The notes: generated from the sequence alone by a model not told the origin. A DNA stretch of 64,000 bases from Rhizobium sp. AAP43 (GCF_001296045.1 NZ_LJHS01000005.1:310001-374000); one strand, 5' to 3'; positions 48,261-56,323 are shown, counted from the stretch's first letter. A program made the numbers and translations.

Positions 48261-49136
48261 ATGACCATCGATACCGAACTGTTCGAGGTTCGTGAGCCGA
48301 CAGTTCAGTCGATCCCCTTCGTTTACAATTCGCCGCATAGCGGCCGTCGCTACCCTGTGTCCTTCCTCGATCAGTCGCGTCTCGATGGCCTGTCCATCCG
48401 CCGGTCCGAAGATCACTATGTCGACGAACTCTTTTCCGCAGCGCCAGCGCTCGGTGCGCCGCTGTTGATGGCGCATTTCCCGCGGGCCTATGTCGACGTC
48501 AATCGCGAGCCTTATGAGCTCGATCCGCGGATGTTTTCCGATCCGCTGCCGCCTTATGCCAATTCCAACTCGGCCCGTGTGGCGGGTGGTCTGGGCACCA
48601 TACCACGCATCGTTGCAGAGAATATGGAAATCTATCAGGGCCGTCTGCCGCTTGCGGCGGCCATGGCCCGCATCGATGGTTGCTACAAGCCCTATCACGC
48701 CTGCCTGCGCCGGTTGATTGCGCGCACCCATACCCGTTTCGGCTTCGGCGTGCTGATCGACTGCCATTCGATGCCGGGCAATATCCGCGTGGCGGGGAGC
48801 GGCGTGAAGCCTGATTTCATCGTTGGTGATCGCTACGGCACCAGCGCGTCTGCCGAGCTGTCTCAGGCCGCCTTGCAGTTTCTGGAAGAGCTCGGCTTTA
48901 CCGCTGTGCGCAACAAGCCCTATGCTGGTGGCTTCATCACCGAGCATTATGGCCGCCCCGCGCGAGGCTTGCATGCCTTGCAGATCGAGATTAATCGATC
49001 GCTCTACATCGATGAAGCGACCTTGCAGAAGCGCCCGGACTTTGACCGCCTTGCAGGTTCGCTTGGCGTGTTCATGCAGCAGATGGCCGATTTCGTTGAG
49101 GATTATGCCGGCGAGCGGCCTCTCGCGGCCGAGTAG
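48261..49136 (+). CDS. N-formylglutamate amidohydrolase family protein
   Basis: A 291-residue zinc hydrolase that releases glutamate and formate from N-formylglutamate. Key motifs are YNSPHSGRRYP (first metal His), SEDHYVDELF, FPRAYVDVNREPYELDP, LIDCHSMPG and HYGRPARGLHALQIEINRSLY split over adjoining strands. The last carries a catalytic Glu region. No other hut genes are nearby, so a role in histidine degradation cannot be assumed. ATG 48261 is chosen because the family resemblance starts there; a longer frame begins at 48141. Divergent from cpdR. Confidence 0.9.
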   Translation: MTIDTELFEVREPTVQSIPFVYNSPHSGRRYPVSFLDQSRLDGLSIRRSEDHYVDELFSAAPALGAPLLMAHFPRAYVDVNREPYELDPRMFSDPLPPYANSNSARVAGGLGTIPRIVAENMEIYQGRLPLAAAMARIDGCYKPYHACLRRLIARTHTRFGFGVLIDCHSMPGNIRVAGSGVKPDFIVGDRYGTSASAELSQAALQFLEELGFTAVRNKPYAGGFITEHYGRPARGLHALQIEINRSLYIDEATLQKRPDFDRLAGSLGVFMQQMADFVEDYAGERPLAAE

Positions 49137-49207
49137 TCCGTCCTGCCTTTCTCCCCACATTGCCGATTGCCGGGTGCGCTTGCTTTGCGCGTGGCTTTGC
49201 TGCGGGC

Positions 49208-49288
49208 AAAAAAAACCGCGCCCAAGGCGCGGCTAAGTCTAGGGAGGAAACACCCAAGGAGGGTATTTACAGTCAAAGACTGTATCTG
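49208..49288 (-). ncRNA. mmgR: MmgR-like (alpha-r8 family) small regulatory RNA
   Basis: About 80 bases on the minus strand. In transcript order there is a 5' hairpin (TACAGTC/GACTGTA), a second small hairpin around ACCCTCCTTGGGT, the unpaired purine-binding stretch TTTCCTCCCT, and a terminator CCGCGCC/GGCGCGG with eight T. TTTCCTCCCT is the anti-Shine-Dalgarno-like core of the alpha-r8 sRNAs. One member, MmgR of Ensifer meliloti, limits polyhydroxybutyrate accumulation. The family was first called the suhB motif because it lies ahead of inositol-phosphatase genes, and here the next gene is of that superfamily. The ends are estimated. Confidence 0.8.
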
Positions 49289-49291
49289 AAA

Positions 49292-49320
49292 CGTACATGC
49301 TGCAGCGCATCATTGTCAAG
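49292..49320 (-). promoter_or_regulatory. Promoter of the MmgR-like sRNA
   Basis: CTTGAC (49315-49320) is an ideal rhizobial -35. Seventeen bases later lies TGTACG/ATGTAC (about 49292-49298) as a weak -10, placing the start near 49286. Confidence 0.5.
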
Positions 49321-49482
49321 CGGTTCTGGTGTATTTTTGAGCATGCTGAAAAAATACGCATATTTGGCCCTGGGGCGTGCAAGGCAGCGTGCGAAATGCA
49401 CAGGGCAGGATGGCGAGGGCGGTTTTCTTTCCGTGCGTCTGCCGCTAAGACTGGCGCCGCCCTCAGATGACGGATCGACACC

Positions 49483-50259
49483 ATGCGCCCAGATCGTGAT
49501 TTCTTCTTCCGCCTCGCCGATGCGGCCAAGGCCGAGACCCTGCCACGCTTTCGCTCGGGGCTGTCCGTCGTCAACAAGGAGGCGGGCGGCTTCGATCCTG
49601 TGACAGAAGGCGATCAGGCGGCGGAGGCTGCCATTCGCCGGCTGATCGAAGCGCAGTTCCCCGACCATGGCATTCTCGGCGAAGAGCATGAGAATATCCG
49701 CATGGACAGCGACCAGCTTTGGGTGATCGATCCGATCGACGGCACGCGCGCCTTTATTTCGGGTGTTCCTGTCTGGGGAACGCTGATCGGTTTTCAGGAG
49801 CGCGGCCGCTCGGTCATGGGCTTGATGGAACAGCCGTTTACCGGCGAGCGCTATTTTGCCGATGGTGAGCGGTCCTGGTATTCCGGCCCTGACGGCGAGC
49901 GGCAGAACCATGTGCGCGATTGCGGTGGCATTGAGAATGCAACCCTGTTCACAACGTCACCGCATCTGTTCCAGGGCTGGGAGGTGGAGCGCTTCCAGGC
50001 GGTGCAGGATCGGGTGAAGCTCTTCCGCTATGGCGTTGACTGCTATGCCTATTGCCTGCTCGCAGCCGGCCATGTCGATCTCGTCATCGAAACGGTTTTG
50101 AAGCCCTATGACGTTGGCGCGCTGATCCCGATCATCGAACAGGCGGGCGGCGTGATCACCACCTGGGACGGCGGGCGTCCGGAAGCCGGCGGTTCGATTA
50201 TCGCGGCAGGGTCGAAGGCCGTGCATGCCGAGGCGATGGAGATGCTCCGCCGCCGCTGA
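49483..50259 (+). CDS. hisN: Histidinol-phosphatase of the inositol-monophosphatase family
   Basis: A 258-residue magnesium-dependent phosphatase. Metal and substrate motifs are LGEEHEN (Glu67-Glu68), WVIDPIDGTRAFI (Asp83, Asp86) and LKPYDVGALIPI with the third metal Asp. The sequence resembles the HisN type, which dephosphorylates histidinol phosphate in actinobacteria and alphaproteobacteria, more than SuhB; the GTRAFI ending of the second motif supports this. No his genes are next to it. The MmgR-like sRNA lies upstream on the opposite strand. It converges with the hydrolase gene, with a five-base gap. Confidence 0.85.
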   Translation: MRPDRDFFFRLADAAKAETLPRFRSGLSVVNKEAGGFDPVTEGDQAAEAAIRRLIEAQFPDHGILGEEHENIRMDSDQLWVIDPIDGTRAFISGVPVWGTLIGFQERGRSVMGLMEQPFTGERYFADGERSWYSGPDGERQNHVRDCGGIENATLFTTSPHLFQGWEVERFQAVQDRVKLFRYGVDCYAYCLLAAGHVDLVIETVLKPYDVGALIPIIEQAGGVITTWDGGRPEAGGSIIAAGSKAVHAEAMEMLRRR

Positions 50260-50264
50260 TATCC

Positions 50265-51269
50265 TCAGGCCTCAAGCGTTGCGTCGTCCTGGTTGGTCTG
50301 GTCTTCCGGATCGCCGCCGGGAATGAAGGCGTGAAAGGCTGCCATGGCCTGGTTTCGGTAGCGATCCTGCTCCTGGAGGATCTCGTGGCGGGCACCGGGA
50401 ACGGGCACGAGTTGGGCGGCGCGGAAATATTGCGCCAGCGATTCCTGGAAGAGATAGGGCACGATCGGGTCATTGCCCGATGCGACGATGACGGTCGGCA
50501 CCGTGATCGAGGCCAGATGGCGCGGGTCGCGGATTTCATCGATCGTCGTCAAGGCCTCATGCAGCCAGCGCGCCGTTGGCGGACCGAGGGTCAGTTCTGG
50601 ATGCGTTGCCATCAGGCGCTGGTTTCTGGCGTAACGCTCGGCATCGGATGTCAGCGCATTGCCCTCGAAGGGCTTCAGCGGCTCATCCTTGTTGACGGAG
50701 CGCGTGCCGAAACCTGTGATGCTGAACAGGGCCGACAGTCGCTTGATGTTGTCGATCGACATCTTCTGCTTGCCGAGCCCGACAAAGGGGGCGGTCAGCA
50801 CCATGCGCTCGATCCGGTTGGCCAGCCGTGGAGCGGCCTTCAGCGCGATCAGACCGCCGGTTGAATGGGCCAGCATGTAGAATGGCAGGCGGGTGTCGGG
50901 CAGGACCACGTCTTCGAGGAAAATCTCGAGGTCGCGGACATAGTGATCGAACCGGCCGACATGGCCTTTCCGTCCATCCTTCAGCAGGCGCTCCGAGCCG
51001 CCCTGGCCGCGAAAATCATAGGTTGCGACCCAGAAGCCGCTGGCCGTGAGGTCGCGGATCGTCTCGAAATACTTCTCGATGGTCTCATTGCGACCGTGGA
51101 GCAGGACGACGGTCCCCTTGGAGTTTTGCGTGTCGGCGCGGAAGACCGCATAACGCAGCTTTACCCCGCGATGGCCGGTGAAGTAGCCAGTGCGCGGCGT
51201 GCCCGGAATGGGATTGCCGGGAGTCGCGTGAAGTATGGCGCCTGTCGTGTCGTCTGCCATGCCTGTCAT
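50265..51269 (-). CDS. Alpha/beta hydrolase, lysophospholipase-like
   Basis: A 334-residue serine hydrolase of the PldB/monoglyceride-lipase type. The oxyanion HG motif is VVLLHGRNE. A DFRGQGGSER loop follows, the nucleophile Ser is in LAHSTGGLIAL, and the acid and His are likely in GNDPIVPY and PGARHEILQE. No signal peptide is present, so it is probably cytoplasmic or membrane-associated. The substrate is unknown; acyl-glycerol or lysophospholipid is the family expectation. Two starts (51269 and 51260) are possible. A strong minus-strand hairpin at 51345-51382 separates it from upstream transcription. Confidence 0.85.
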   Translation of the reverse strand: MTGMADDTTGAILHATPGNPIPGTPRTGYFTGHRGVKLRYAVFRADTQNSKGTVVLLHGRNETIEKYFETIRDLTASGFWVATYDFRGQGGSERLLKDGRKGHVGRFDHYVRDLEIFLEDVVLPDTRLPFYMLAHSTGGLIALKAAPRLANRIERMVLTAPFVGLGKQKMSIDNIKRLSALFSITGFGTRSVNKDEPLKPFEGNALTSDAERYARNQRLMATHPELTLGPPTARWLHEALTTIDEIRDPRHLASITVPTVIVASGNDPIVPYLFQESLAQYFRAAQLVPVPGARHEILQEQDRYRNQAMAAFHAFIPGGDPEDQTNQDDATLEA

Positions 51270-51334
51270 GCCTGGTTGCCTGCCGTAAGGTGCCCTGTGA
51301 GAGGATTGGGATAGGGCGAGGCGGTGAAAAGGTC

Positions 51335-51445
51335 AAAGGAAAAGAGCCGGAACCGTCGATGAGGGGGCGGACGGCTCCGGCTGAAGTGCGGCCGGCGCGG
51401 AAGAGCGAAAAGCGCCGGTCATCGGGTTTGATTTAACCGATGCCT
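51335..51445 (-). ncRNA. Candidate small RNA ending in a strong terminator
   Basis: On the minus strand three hairpins follow one another: CATCGG/CCGATG (51420-51442), CCGGCGC/GCGCCGG (51392-51418) and AGCCGGAGCCGTC-type with its partner (51345-51382, 11 paired bases), then TTTTCCTTT. No coding gene lies upstream on this strand for the terminator to serve. A clear promoter was not found, so it could instead be a simple insulating terminator. Confidence 0.35.
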
Positions 51446-51567
51446 CTGTCTAGTCCGGACCGGTTGAATGCTGCTTGAACCCAGCGTTCACAGGGAGTTC
51501 ATCAGCTATGCAGTGCTGGTCGAAAACCGATCTTGAATTCGCCGATCCGATTTCCCACATCGTTGTC

Positions 51568-51664
51568 ACGGATGCCGGAAGGGTCCGTCAGAGCCGCTCG
51601 CACATCGCCCCAAGGGATGTGCCGGCGGACTGTCACGCCAACGTCGCTTCTCAGGAGGACACAT
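51568..51664 (+). promoter_or_regulatory. ROSE-like RNA thermometer in the hsp20 leader
   Basis: Three hairpins precede the start codon: ACGGA/TCCGT (51568-51588), CACATC/GATGTG (51601-51621) and a last imperfect one (51643-51660). In the last, GTCGCTTC pairs with the ribosome-binding site GGAGGAC. The TCGCT / AGGA combination matches the conserved U(U/C)GCU element of rhizobial ROSE elements, which hide the Shine-Dalgarno until heat shock melts it. Confidence 0.6.
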
Positions 51665-52135
51665 ATGCGTCACGTCGACTTTTCTCCCCTCTACCGCTCC
51701 ACGGTCGGCTTCGATCGTCTGTTCACCATGCTGGACAGTCTCGGCCAACCGGAAGCCGCCCAGAGCTACCCACCTTATAATATCGAGCGGACGGGCGAGA
51801 ACCTGTACCGCATCACCATGGCCGTTGCCGGTTTTGACGAAAGCGAACTTTCGATCGAGGCACATGCCCATGTTCTCACCGTCAAGGGTGAGAAGGCCGA
51901 GGATGACAAGGTCGAGCAGACCGAATTCCTCTATCGCGGCATCGCCAAGCGCGCCTTTGAGCGCCGCTTCCAGCTGGCCGATCATGTGGAGGTGACGGCC
52001 GCATCGCTGAAGAACGGCCTTCTGCACATCGATCTCCTGCGCAATATTCCCGAGGCCATGAAGCCGCGTCGCATCTCGATTGCTGCTGAGCCTGTCGGGA
52101 CTGCGCCGAAGGCGATCGAGGCGCATGTGAACTGA
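51665..52135 (+). CDS. Small heat-shock protein (Hsp20/IbpA family)
   Basis: A 156-residue chaperone that binds unfolding proteins at high temperature without ATP. The N terminus MRHVDFSPLYRSTVGFDRLF is typical of rhizobial Hsp20, and an alpha-crystallin domain runs from YPPYNIERTGENLYRITMAV (adjoining strands) to about residue 140. It contains LTVKGEK and the conserved FERRFQLADHV and GLLHIDL. ATG 51665 has an AGGAGG site that lies within the thermometer hairpin; longer upstream frames read through the leader. Expression is probably controlled at translation by that element. A terminator follows. Confidence 0.93.
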   Translation: MRHVDFSPLYRSTVGFDRLFTMLDSLGQPEAAQSYPPYNIERTGENLYRITMAVAGFDESELSIEAHAHVLTVKGEKAEDDKVEQTEFLYRGIAKRAFERRFQLADHVEVTAASLKNGLLHIDLLRNIPEAMKPRRISIAAEPVGTAPKAIEAHVN

Positions 52136-52163
52136 TCAAAGCTCAGGATCTTTGGTCCTGACA

Positions 52164-52772
52164 TCAGGCGGCGGGCGAAAGCCTGCCGCCTTTTTCGTGC
52201 ATAGCGGTTCGATTTCGGGAGCGTGTCCAAAGCGTGCGAAGGATCTTATCGAGGGAGATGAAGCCTGCGCCCTTCACGGCGAGATAGAGGAGTGGGAAGA
52301 CCCAGAGCAGGCGCTGATCGAGGATGACGCTGTCGGGGAAGCGGTCGAAAAGTGCGCCGATGGTCGCGGCATCCACCTGGTGGACGAGAATGTCGGTCAG
52401 GGTCTGGACGGCAATAAAGGCGATCATTCCAAGGGCGGTGATGCGGGTGAAGAGGCCGGCGACGACGAGCAGCGGCAGGATGAACTCACCGTAGGAACCG
52501 GAAATTACCATCGCACCCCAGGGGAAAAAGGAGACCGCCGAGACGTCGCCACTCGCTGCATCCACGGCCGGCAGTGCGATCTGGTAGTAGGCGCCATCGG
52601 CAACGGAGAAGGGGCCGTCGAACTTGGTCAGTGCCGAATTCAGGTAGTAGGGCACAAGGACGGCGAGAAAGACGAAGCGCGCGGCAAGACCGAGGAACCA
52701 GCCGTCGAGGGCCGCCTCCATGGCCCTGGCGGAGCGGTGATAGAGATCGATTGGAGCGATGGCGAAGGTCAC
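52164..52772 (-). CDS. bufD: DoxX-family membrane protein of the bufferin operon
   Basis: A 202-residue protein with about four membrane helices and the DoxX pattern: RFVFLAVLVPYYLNSALTKF, GSYGEFILPLLVVAGLFTR, ALGMIAFIAVQTLTD, and WVFPLLYLAVKGAG with a conserved GAGFISLDK-type end. DoxX-like proteins are regular last genes of bufferin operons, with an unknown role that may involve thiol or quinone redox chemistry. The GTG start at 52772 overlaps the bufC stop as GTGA. The longer frame to 52880 reads bufC in another frame. The 3' end contains the hsp20 terminator. Confidence 0.82.
   Translation of the reverse strand: MTFAIAPIDLYHRSARAMEAALDGWFLGLAARFVFLAVLVPYYLNSALTKFDGPFSVADGAYYQIALPAVDAASGDVSAVSFFPWGAMVISGSYGEFILPLLVVAGLFTRITALGMIAFIAVQTLTDILVHQVDAATIGALFDRFPDSVILDQRLLWVFPLLYLAVKGAGFISLDKILRTLWTRSRNRTAMHEKGGRLSPAA
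52166..52195 (+). terminator. Terminator after hsp20, inside the end of bufD
   Basis: AGGCGGCGGGC/GCCTGCCGCCT stem with a GAAA loop and five T. It lies within the last codons of the convergent bufD gene. Confidence 0.85.
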
Positions 52773-53548
52773 GGCGCGGTCCTTTCGGCGGGAACTTGGA
52801 GGGCGGTGAATGCACCGGTCGCTAGGGCTATCTGCAGGAGTGCTGCGATGTCGCCACTGGCTTCCTCTGCGGCCTGGCATGCCGTACCGAGCGGGCTTCC
52901 CTTGCTCAGGGCGGAGAAAAAGGCATAGCCGCCTAGCGGCAGGATGTGGACGCCGACATCAAAATGCGGTCGGGCCACGAGCACGTCTTCCGTCCGGTCG
53001 GGATCAAGGCCTTCCAGCGAAATGCCGTGCCGGTCGCGTGCGACAATTGTCCCGGCGGCGTAGCGGGTTTGAATGAGCCTGGTTGCCGGATGCGCCATGA
53101 AGGCGGTCGCCGCGAGGCTCTCAGGGGGTATGGATGCAAGTGCTGCTGGATCGAGCGGATTTGCGTCGGCTGCGTGGAAGGCGTCGAGCCACAGGCGTTC
53201 GATGCGGGCGACGTCGGCCAAGAAGGGGAGGTCAGCGGCAGGCGGAAATGTTGCGAGGAAAGCCGCAAAACTCTCTCCATATTGAAAGAGCAGGGGTGAT
53301 GTTGGCGGACTGGACGTCCCATAGGCGCGTGCCATGGCCCGGAAAAAGTCTTCGCCGACGAGGTTCTGCACCGTCGGGAAGATCGAGGCCAGGGCATCGA
53401 CAAGGGATATGCTGACATTGTTGCGATAGACGGCAAAGCGCTTCTGCGGCGGTGTGCCTGCTTTCATGCGCAGGCCATCCGGTAGCGGTTGGTCGGGGGC
53501 GAGAAGGGCGGCGGCAAAGGCACCGCTGGAGACGGGGTCAGCGTGCAT
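52769..53548 (-). CDS. bufC: DUF2063 MNIO-partner protein (BufC-like)
   Basis: A 259-residue protein with the DUF2063 N-terminal domain ([20 protein letters not shown], then [20 protein letters not shown]). It continues with the [13 protein letters not shown] helix and a C-terminal domain like those of MNIO partner proteins. In characterised MNIO systems the partner binds the precursor and is needed for enzyme activity. The gene overlaps bufB by 11 bases and bufD by four, so all three are translationally linked. Databases often label this domain 'putative DNA-binding', but the context here argues for precursor recognition. Confidence 0.87.
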   Translation of the reverse strand: MHADPVSSGAFAAALLAPDQPLPDGLRMKAGTPPQKRFAVYRNNVSISLVDALASIFPTVQNLVGEDFFRAMARAYGTSSPPTSPLLFQYGESFAAFLATFPPAADLPFLADVARIERLWLDAFHAADANPLDPAALASIPPESLAATAFMAHPATRLIQTRYAAGTIVARDRHGISLEGLDPDRTEDVLVARPHFDVGVHILPLGGYAFFSALSKGSPLGTACQAAEEASGDIAALLQIALATGAFTALQVPAERTAP

Positions 53549-54470
53549 GGCGACGCTCGCGTGCGGTTATGGTGTGGTTTTCGGCATGGCGCTCGAGGCG
53601 GGCATCGGCGCGCAGGGCCTCGCGCTTGAGGATTGGCCAGTCCGGAACGTCATTGTCCCATTCGATAAGCGTCGGCAGCGGCCCGGTTCTGGCCAGCACG
53701 AGATCGTAGAGCTTCCACACCTTGTCATCGACGGGCCGGTCGTGGCTGTCGATCAGCAGCGGTAGCCCTTCATCGTCCAGGTCTTCGGCATGGCCGGCAA
53801 GGTGGATTTCCTCGACCCGGTCGAGCGGGAAATCCGAGAGATATTCAATGGCGCCGTAGCCGTGATTGGTGGCGGAGACGTGGACATTATTGATGTCCAG
53901 CAGCAGGCCGCACCCGGTGCGCTCGGCAATCTGACGAATGAAATCGGTCTCGCGCATGGTTGTTGCTTCGAAGGCGACATAGGTAGAGGGGTTTTCGAGA
54001 AGAATGCGCCGACCCAGCCTCTCCTGAACCTGATGGACGTGCTCGCAGACCCGGGAAAGTGTCGCCTCGTCATAAGGGACCGGAAGAAGGTCGTTGAAGA
54101 AATGGCTGTCATGGGTCGACCAGGCGAGATGTTCGGAAACCATGGCCGGCTGGTAGCGGTCGGCGACCGCTTTGAGGCGTTCGAGATGGGCCCTATCGAG
54201 CCCGGTCGGGCTGCCGATCGACATGCTGACGCCGTGGATCGACAGGGGAAAGTCTTCGCGCATCCGAGTGAGGATGCGGTGCGGGTGTCCGCCGGCACCC
54301 ATGTAGTTTTCCGCATGAACTTCGAGAAAGCCGATGCGGAAGCTGTCCGCCAGGATTTCGTCTGCATGCTCGGGTTTGAAGCCGGCGCCGGCGCGGGCCG
54401 GTAGGCTTGAGCGGCTGGTATGGCCCGGATCGCCGGACATGGCACAATGTATCGAGGCGGGGGCTGACAT
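53538..54470 (-). CDS. bufB: DUF692 multinuclear non-heme iron oxidase (BufB-like)
   Basis: A 310-residue TIM-barrel enzyme of the MNIO family, which uses two or three iron ions and oxygen to modify cysteines of a precursor peptide. The metal-site motifs are all present: FLEVHAENY (His52, Asn55), SEHLAW (His114), LLENPSTY (Glu159), [15 protein letters not shown] (Asp192, Asn194/195), EIHLAGH (His224, His227) and LIEWDND (Glu270, Asp272). ATG 54470 has an AGGAG site; a second ATG at 54440 and the frame to 54512 are less likely. It follows the precursor gene after a 90-base gap containing a hairpin. Confidence 0.9.
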   Translation of the reverse strand: MSAPASIHCAMSGDPGHTSRSSLPARAGAGFKPEHADEILADSFRIGFLEVHAENYMGAGGHPHRILTRMREDFPLSIHGVSMSIGSPTGLDRAHLERLKAVADRYQPAMVSEHLAWSTHDSHFFNDLLPVPYDEATLSRVCEHVHQVQERLGRRILLENPSTYVAFEATTMRETDFIRQIAERTGCGLLLDINNVHVSATNHGYGAIEYLSDFPLDRVEEIHLAGHAEDLDDEGLPLLIDSHDRPVDDKVWKLYDLVLARTGPLPTLIEWDNDVPDWPILKREALRADARLERHAENHTITARERRHAR

Positions 54471-54507
54471 GGCTAGGCTCCTGACTATCCCAAGGGCAGG
54501 TGAAGGC

Positions 54508-54536
54508 GGCATCCGCGGGGTGTGCCCGCAGATGCC
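54508..54536 (-). promoter_or_regulatory. Hairpin between bufA and bufB
   Basis: GGCAT-N2-GCGGG pairs with CCCGC-N2-ATGCC (54508-54519 with 54525-54536). It lacks a T run on the minus strand, so it probably stabilises the bufA message end or slows read-through rather than terminating fully. Confidence 0.5.
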
Positions 54537-54560
54537 GATTTCGGCTCTGGACCTTTCGGA

Positions 54561-54863
54561 TCAGGCCTTGGGGAGGTCGCGGTCGAGGGCTTCAAGCGAG
54601 CCCATGCGGCTGTCAGGAAGGGCCATGGTCATGCAGGTGCCCTTGGCGACGTATTTCCAGGCATTGCCCTGGTAGTCGACCTTGGACGTGCCGGCGCATG
54701 TCGTGCCCGGGCCGGCGGCGCAATCGTTCTTGCCGGCGAGCGAGATGCCGAAGCAGCGTTCCTTTTCCTGGGCGACGGCTGGTGCGGACATGAGCGCTGC
54801 GCTGCCGATCGCCATGGTAACGGCGGCGGCAAGGGCTGCAGTGTTGAGCGTGGATTTGGTCAT
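54561..54863 (-). CDS. bufA: DUF2282 bufferin-type RiPP precursor
   Basis: A 100-residue precursor of a post-translationally modified peptide. A signal peptide (residues 1-31, cleavage after AVA) directs export. The mature part has four cysteines, Cys37, Cys48, Cys56 and Cys77, in the order [22 protein letters not shown] and VAKGTCMTM. The GKNDC-x7[22 protein letters not shown] arrangement is that of DUF2282 bufferins. In Caulobacter, MNIO plus DUF2063 convert cysteines of such peptides to thiooxazoles that bind copper in the periplasm. A GAGGAG site precedes the ATG, and it is the first gene of bufABCD. Confidence 0.88.
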   Translation of the reverse strand: MTKSTLNTAALAAAVTMAIGSAALMSAPAVAQEKERCFGISLAGKNDCAAGPGTTCAGTSKVDYQGNAWKYVAKGTCMTMALPDSRMGSLEALDRDLPKA

Positions 54864-55007
54864 GGTCTTCTCCTCGGAGGTTCAATTGGTTGTTCCCGCC
54901 GGCCCTTATTGGGGCTGGCAGAAACACCATGATCGGAAGAAGAGCCTTTGAAAAATCAATGTTTTTTGTAGTTTAGTGAGGAGTTCCGAGTGTAAGAAAC
55001 GATCTTC

Positions 55008-56054
55008 TCAAACGACTTCCATGAATTGATCGACCTCGTCTGCCGTGGTGGCAAAGCTTGTGACCAGACGGATCAGCGTCTCGTTTTCGTTGAGCAAATG
55101 CGGCATTTCGCGGGGCGGCAGCCAATCGTAAAACGTGGCCCCATTTTCCCGCGCGCGGGCTGCTGCCTGCCGGTCGATCACAGCGAAGACCTCATTGGCC
55201 TGGGTGTCCCAGGCGAGTCGCGCCGAGTTCTTGGCGGTCAGGCCCTGACGCAGCCTATCGGCCATGGCGTTGGAATGGCGCGCCAGTTCCAGCCAGAGAT
55301 CGCCCTCAAGGTAGGCTTCAAGCTGGGCGGAGATGAAGCGGGTCTTGGAAAAGAGCTGGGCGGAGCGCTTGCGGATATAGGGCATTTCCTCTGCCATTTC
55401 CGGCTTGAAGAAGATGATCGCCTCGGCGCACCAGCAGCCGTTCTTCGTGCCGCCGAAGGAGAGGATGTCGACGCCGCGTTTCCAGGTCATTTCTGCGGGG
55501 GAGGCGTTGAGGCCGACAAGTGCATTGGCAAAACGGGCGCCGTCCATATGCAGCGGCAGCTTCTTTTCGCGGGCAATCGCGGCAATCGCGTCCAGTTCGT
55601 CGAGCGTATAGACGGTGCCGGCTTCAGTGGCCTGGGTCACGGTGATTGCCATGGGTCGGCCGTGATGCACGGAGGGCACGTCGAAGCGCGAGACGGCGAT
55701 GTCGAGGGCTTGCGGATCGATCTTGCCATTGTCGCCTTCGACCGGGAACAGGCGCGTGGAGCCGGTGAGAAATTCCGGTGCGCCGCCTTCGTCAGCGTTC
55801 ACATGCGCGTCGGAGTGACAGAAGGTGACGCCGCCAGCCTTGGCGACGCTTGCCAGCGCCAGCGAGTTGGCCGCCGTGCCGGTCGCGACGAAGAACACCG
55901 CCACTTCGCGTTCGAACATGTCGTTGAACTTCGCTTCGATGAGCTTGTCGTGGTCGCTGGTGCCGTATGCAGAGGCGAAGCCGGAGGCAAAGCGGGTGAG
56001 GCTTTCAGCGATCCTGGGATGGGCGCCGGACCAGTTGTCGGAAGCGAAGAACAT
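55008..56054 (-). CDS. Low-specificity threonine aldolase
   Basis: A 348-residue PLP enzyme that splits threonine or allo-threonine to glycine and acetaldehyde. The start MFFASDNWSGAHPRI is typical. VATGTAANSLALAS is the cofactor phosphate loop, PLHMDGARFANAL carries the PLP-contact Asp and Arg, and LSFGGTKNGCW holds the PLP lysine. ATG 56054 is supported by family similarity; the frame to 56204 extends into the gltB leader region. It is divergent from gltB. Its product glycine fits the glycine-forming activity of the sox operon elsewhere in the window, but no link is implied. Confidence 0.92.
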   Translation of the reverse strand: MFFASDNWSGAHPRIAESLTRFASGFASAYGTSDHDKLIEAKFNDMFEREVAVFFVATGTAANSLALASVAKAGGVTFCHSDAHVNADEGGAPEFLTGSTRLFPVEGDNGKIDPQALDIAVSRFDVPSVHHGRPMAITVTQATEAGTVYTLDELDAIAAIAREKKLPLHMDGARFANALVGLNASPAEMTWKRGVDILSFGGTKNGCWCAEAIIFFKPEMAEEMPYIRKRSAQLFSKTRFISAQLEAYLEGDLWLELARHSNAMADRLRQGLTAKNSARLAWDTQANEVFAVIDRQAAARARENGATFYDWLPPREMPHLLNENETLIRLVTSFATTADEVDQFMEVV

Positions 56055-56248
56055 GGCATCATTCCTGAAGATGGGGGGAGGATGCTCGAAGCTTAGGCAT
56101 TTCTCCAATGGGAGCAATGCGGTCTGCGGCGGAACATGCCGGAAATGATCAGTCCGCAAGAAGTTGTTGATGCGGTCTTTGCCGAAGAAAGGAAATTGCG
56201 CCAAGCCCTGTCTGCTGGCAACTTAACGTCGCGGCCCCCGTTAATTTT

Positions 56249-56268
56249 CCATGCACACCCTTGCATGG
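56249..56268 (+). promoter_or_regulatory. Inverted repeat CCATGCA-N6-TGCATGG upstream of gltB
   Basis: Two perfect 7-bp arms (56249-56255, 56262-56268) 200 bases before the gltB start, either an operator or an RNA hairpin. Confidence 0.35.
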
Positions 56269-56300
56269 ACCTCTTGTTTCTGGCATAGGATCACCAGGAA

Positions 56301-56323
56301 TTAGGTCAGAATGACTGACGTAA
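56301..56323 (+). promoter_or_regulatory. Interrupted dyad TTAxGTCAG-N5-CTGACxTAA upstream of gltB
   Basis: Symmetric arms of nine positions with one mismatch pair, about 145 bases before the gltB start. Position suits an operator for a nitrogen or amino-acid regulator; none is identified. Confidence 0.4.

Noticed and set aside
53790..54404. 204-codon plus-strand frame across bufB
   Set aside because: It is antisense to the DUF692 enzyme and lacks a ribosome-binding site and domain signals.
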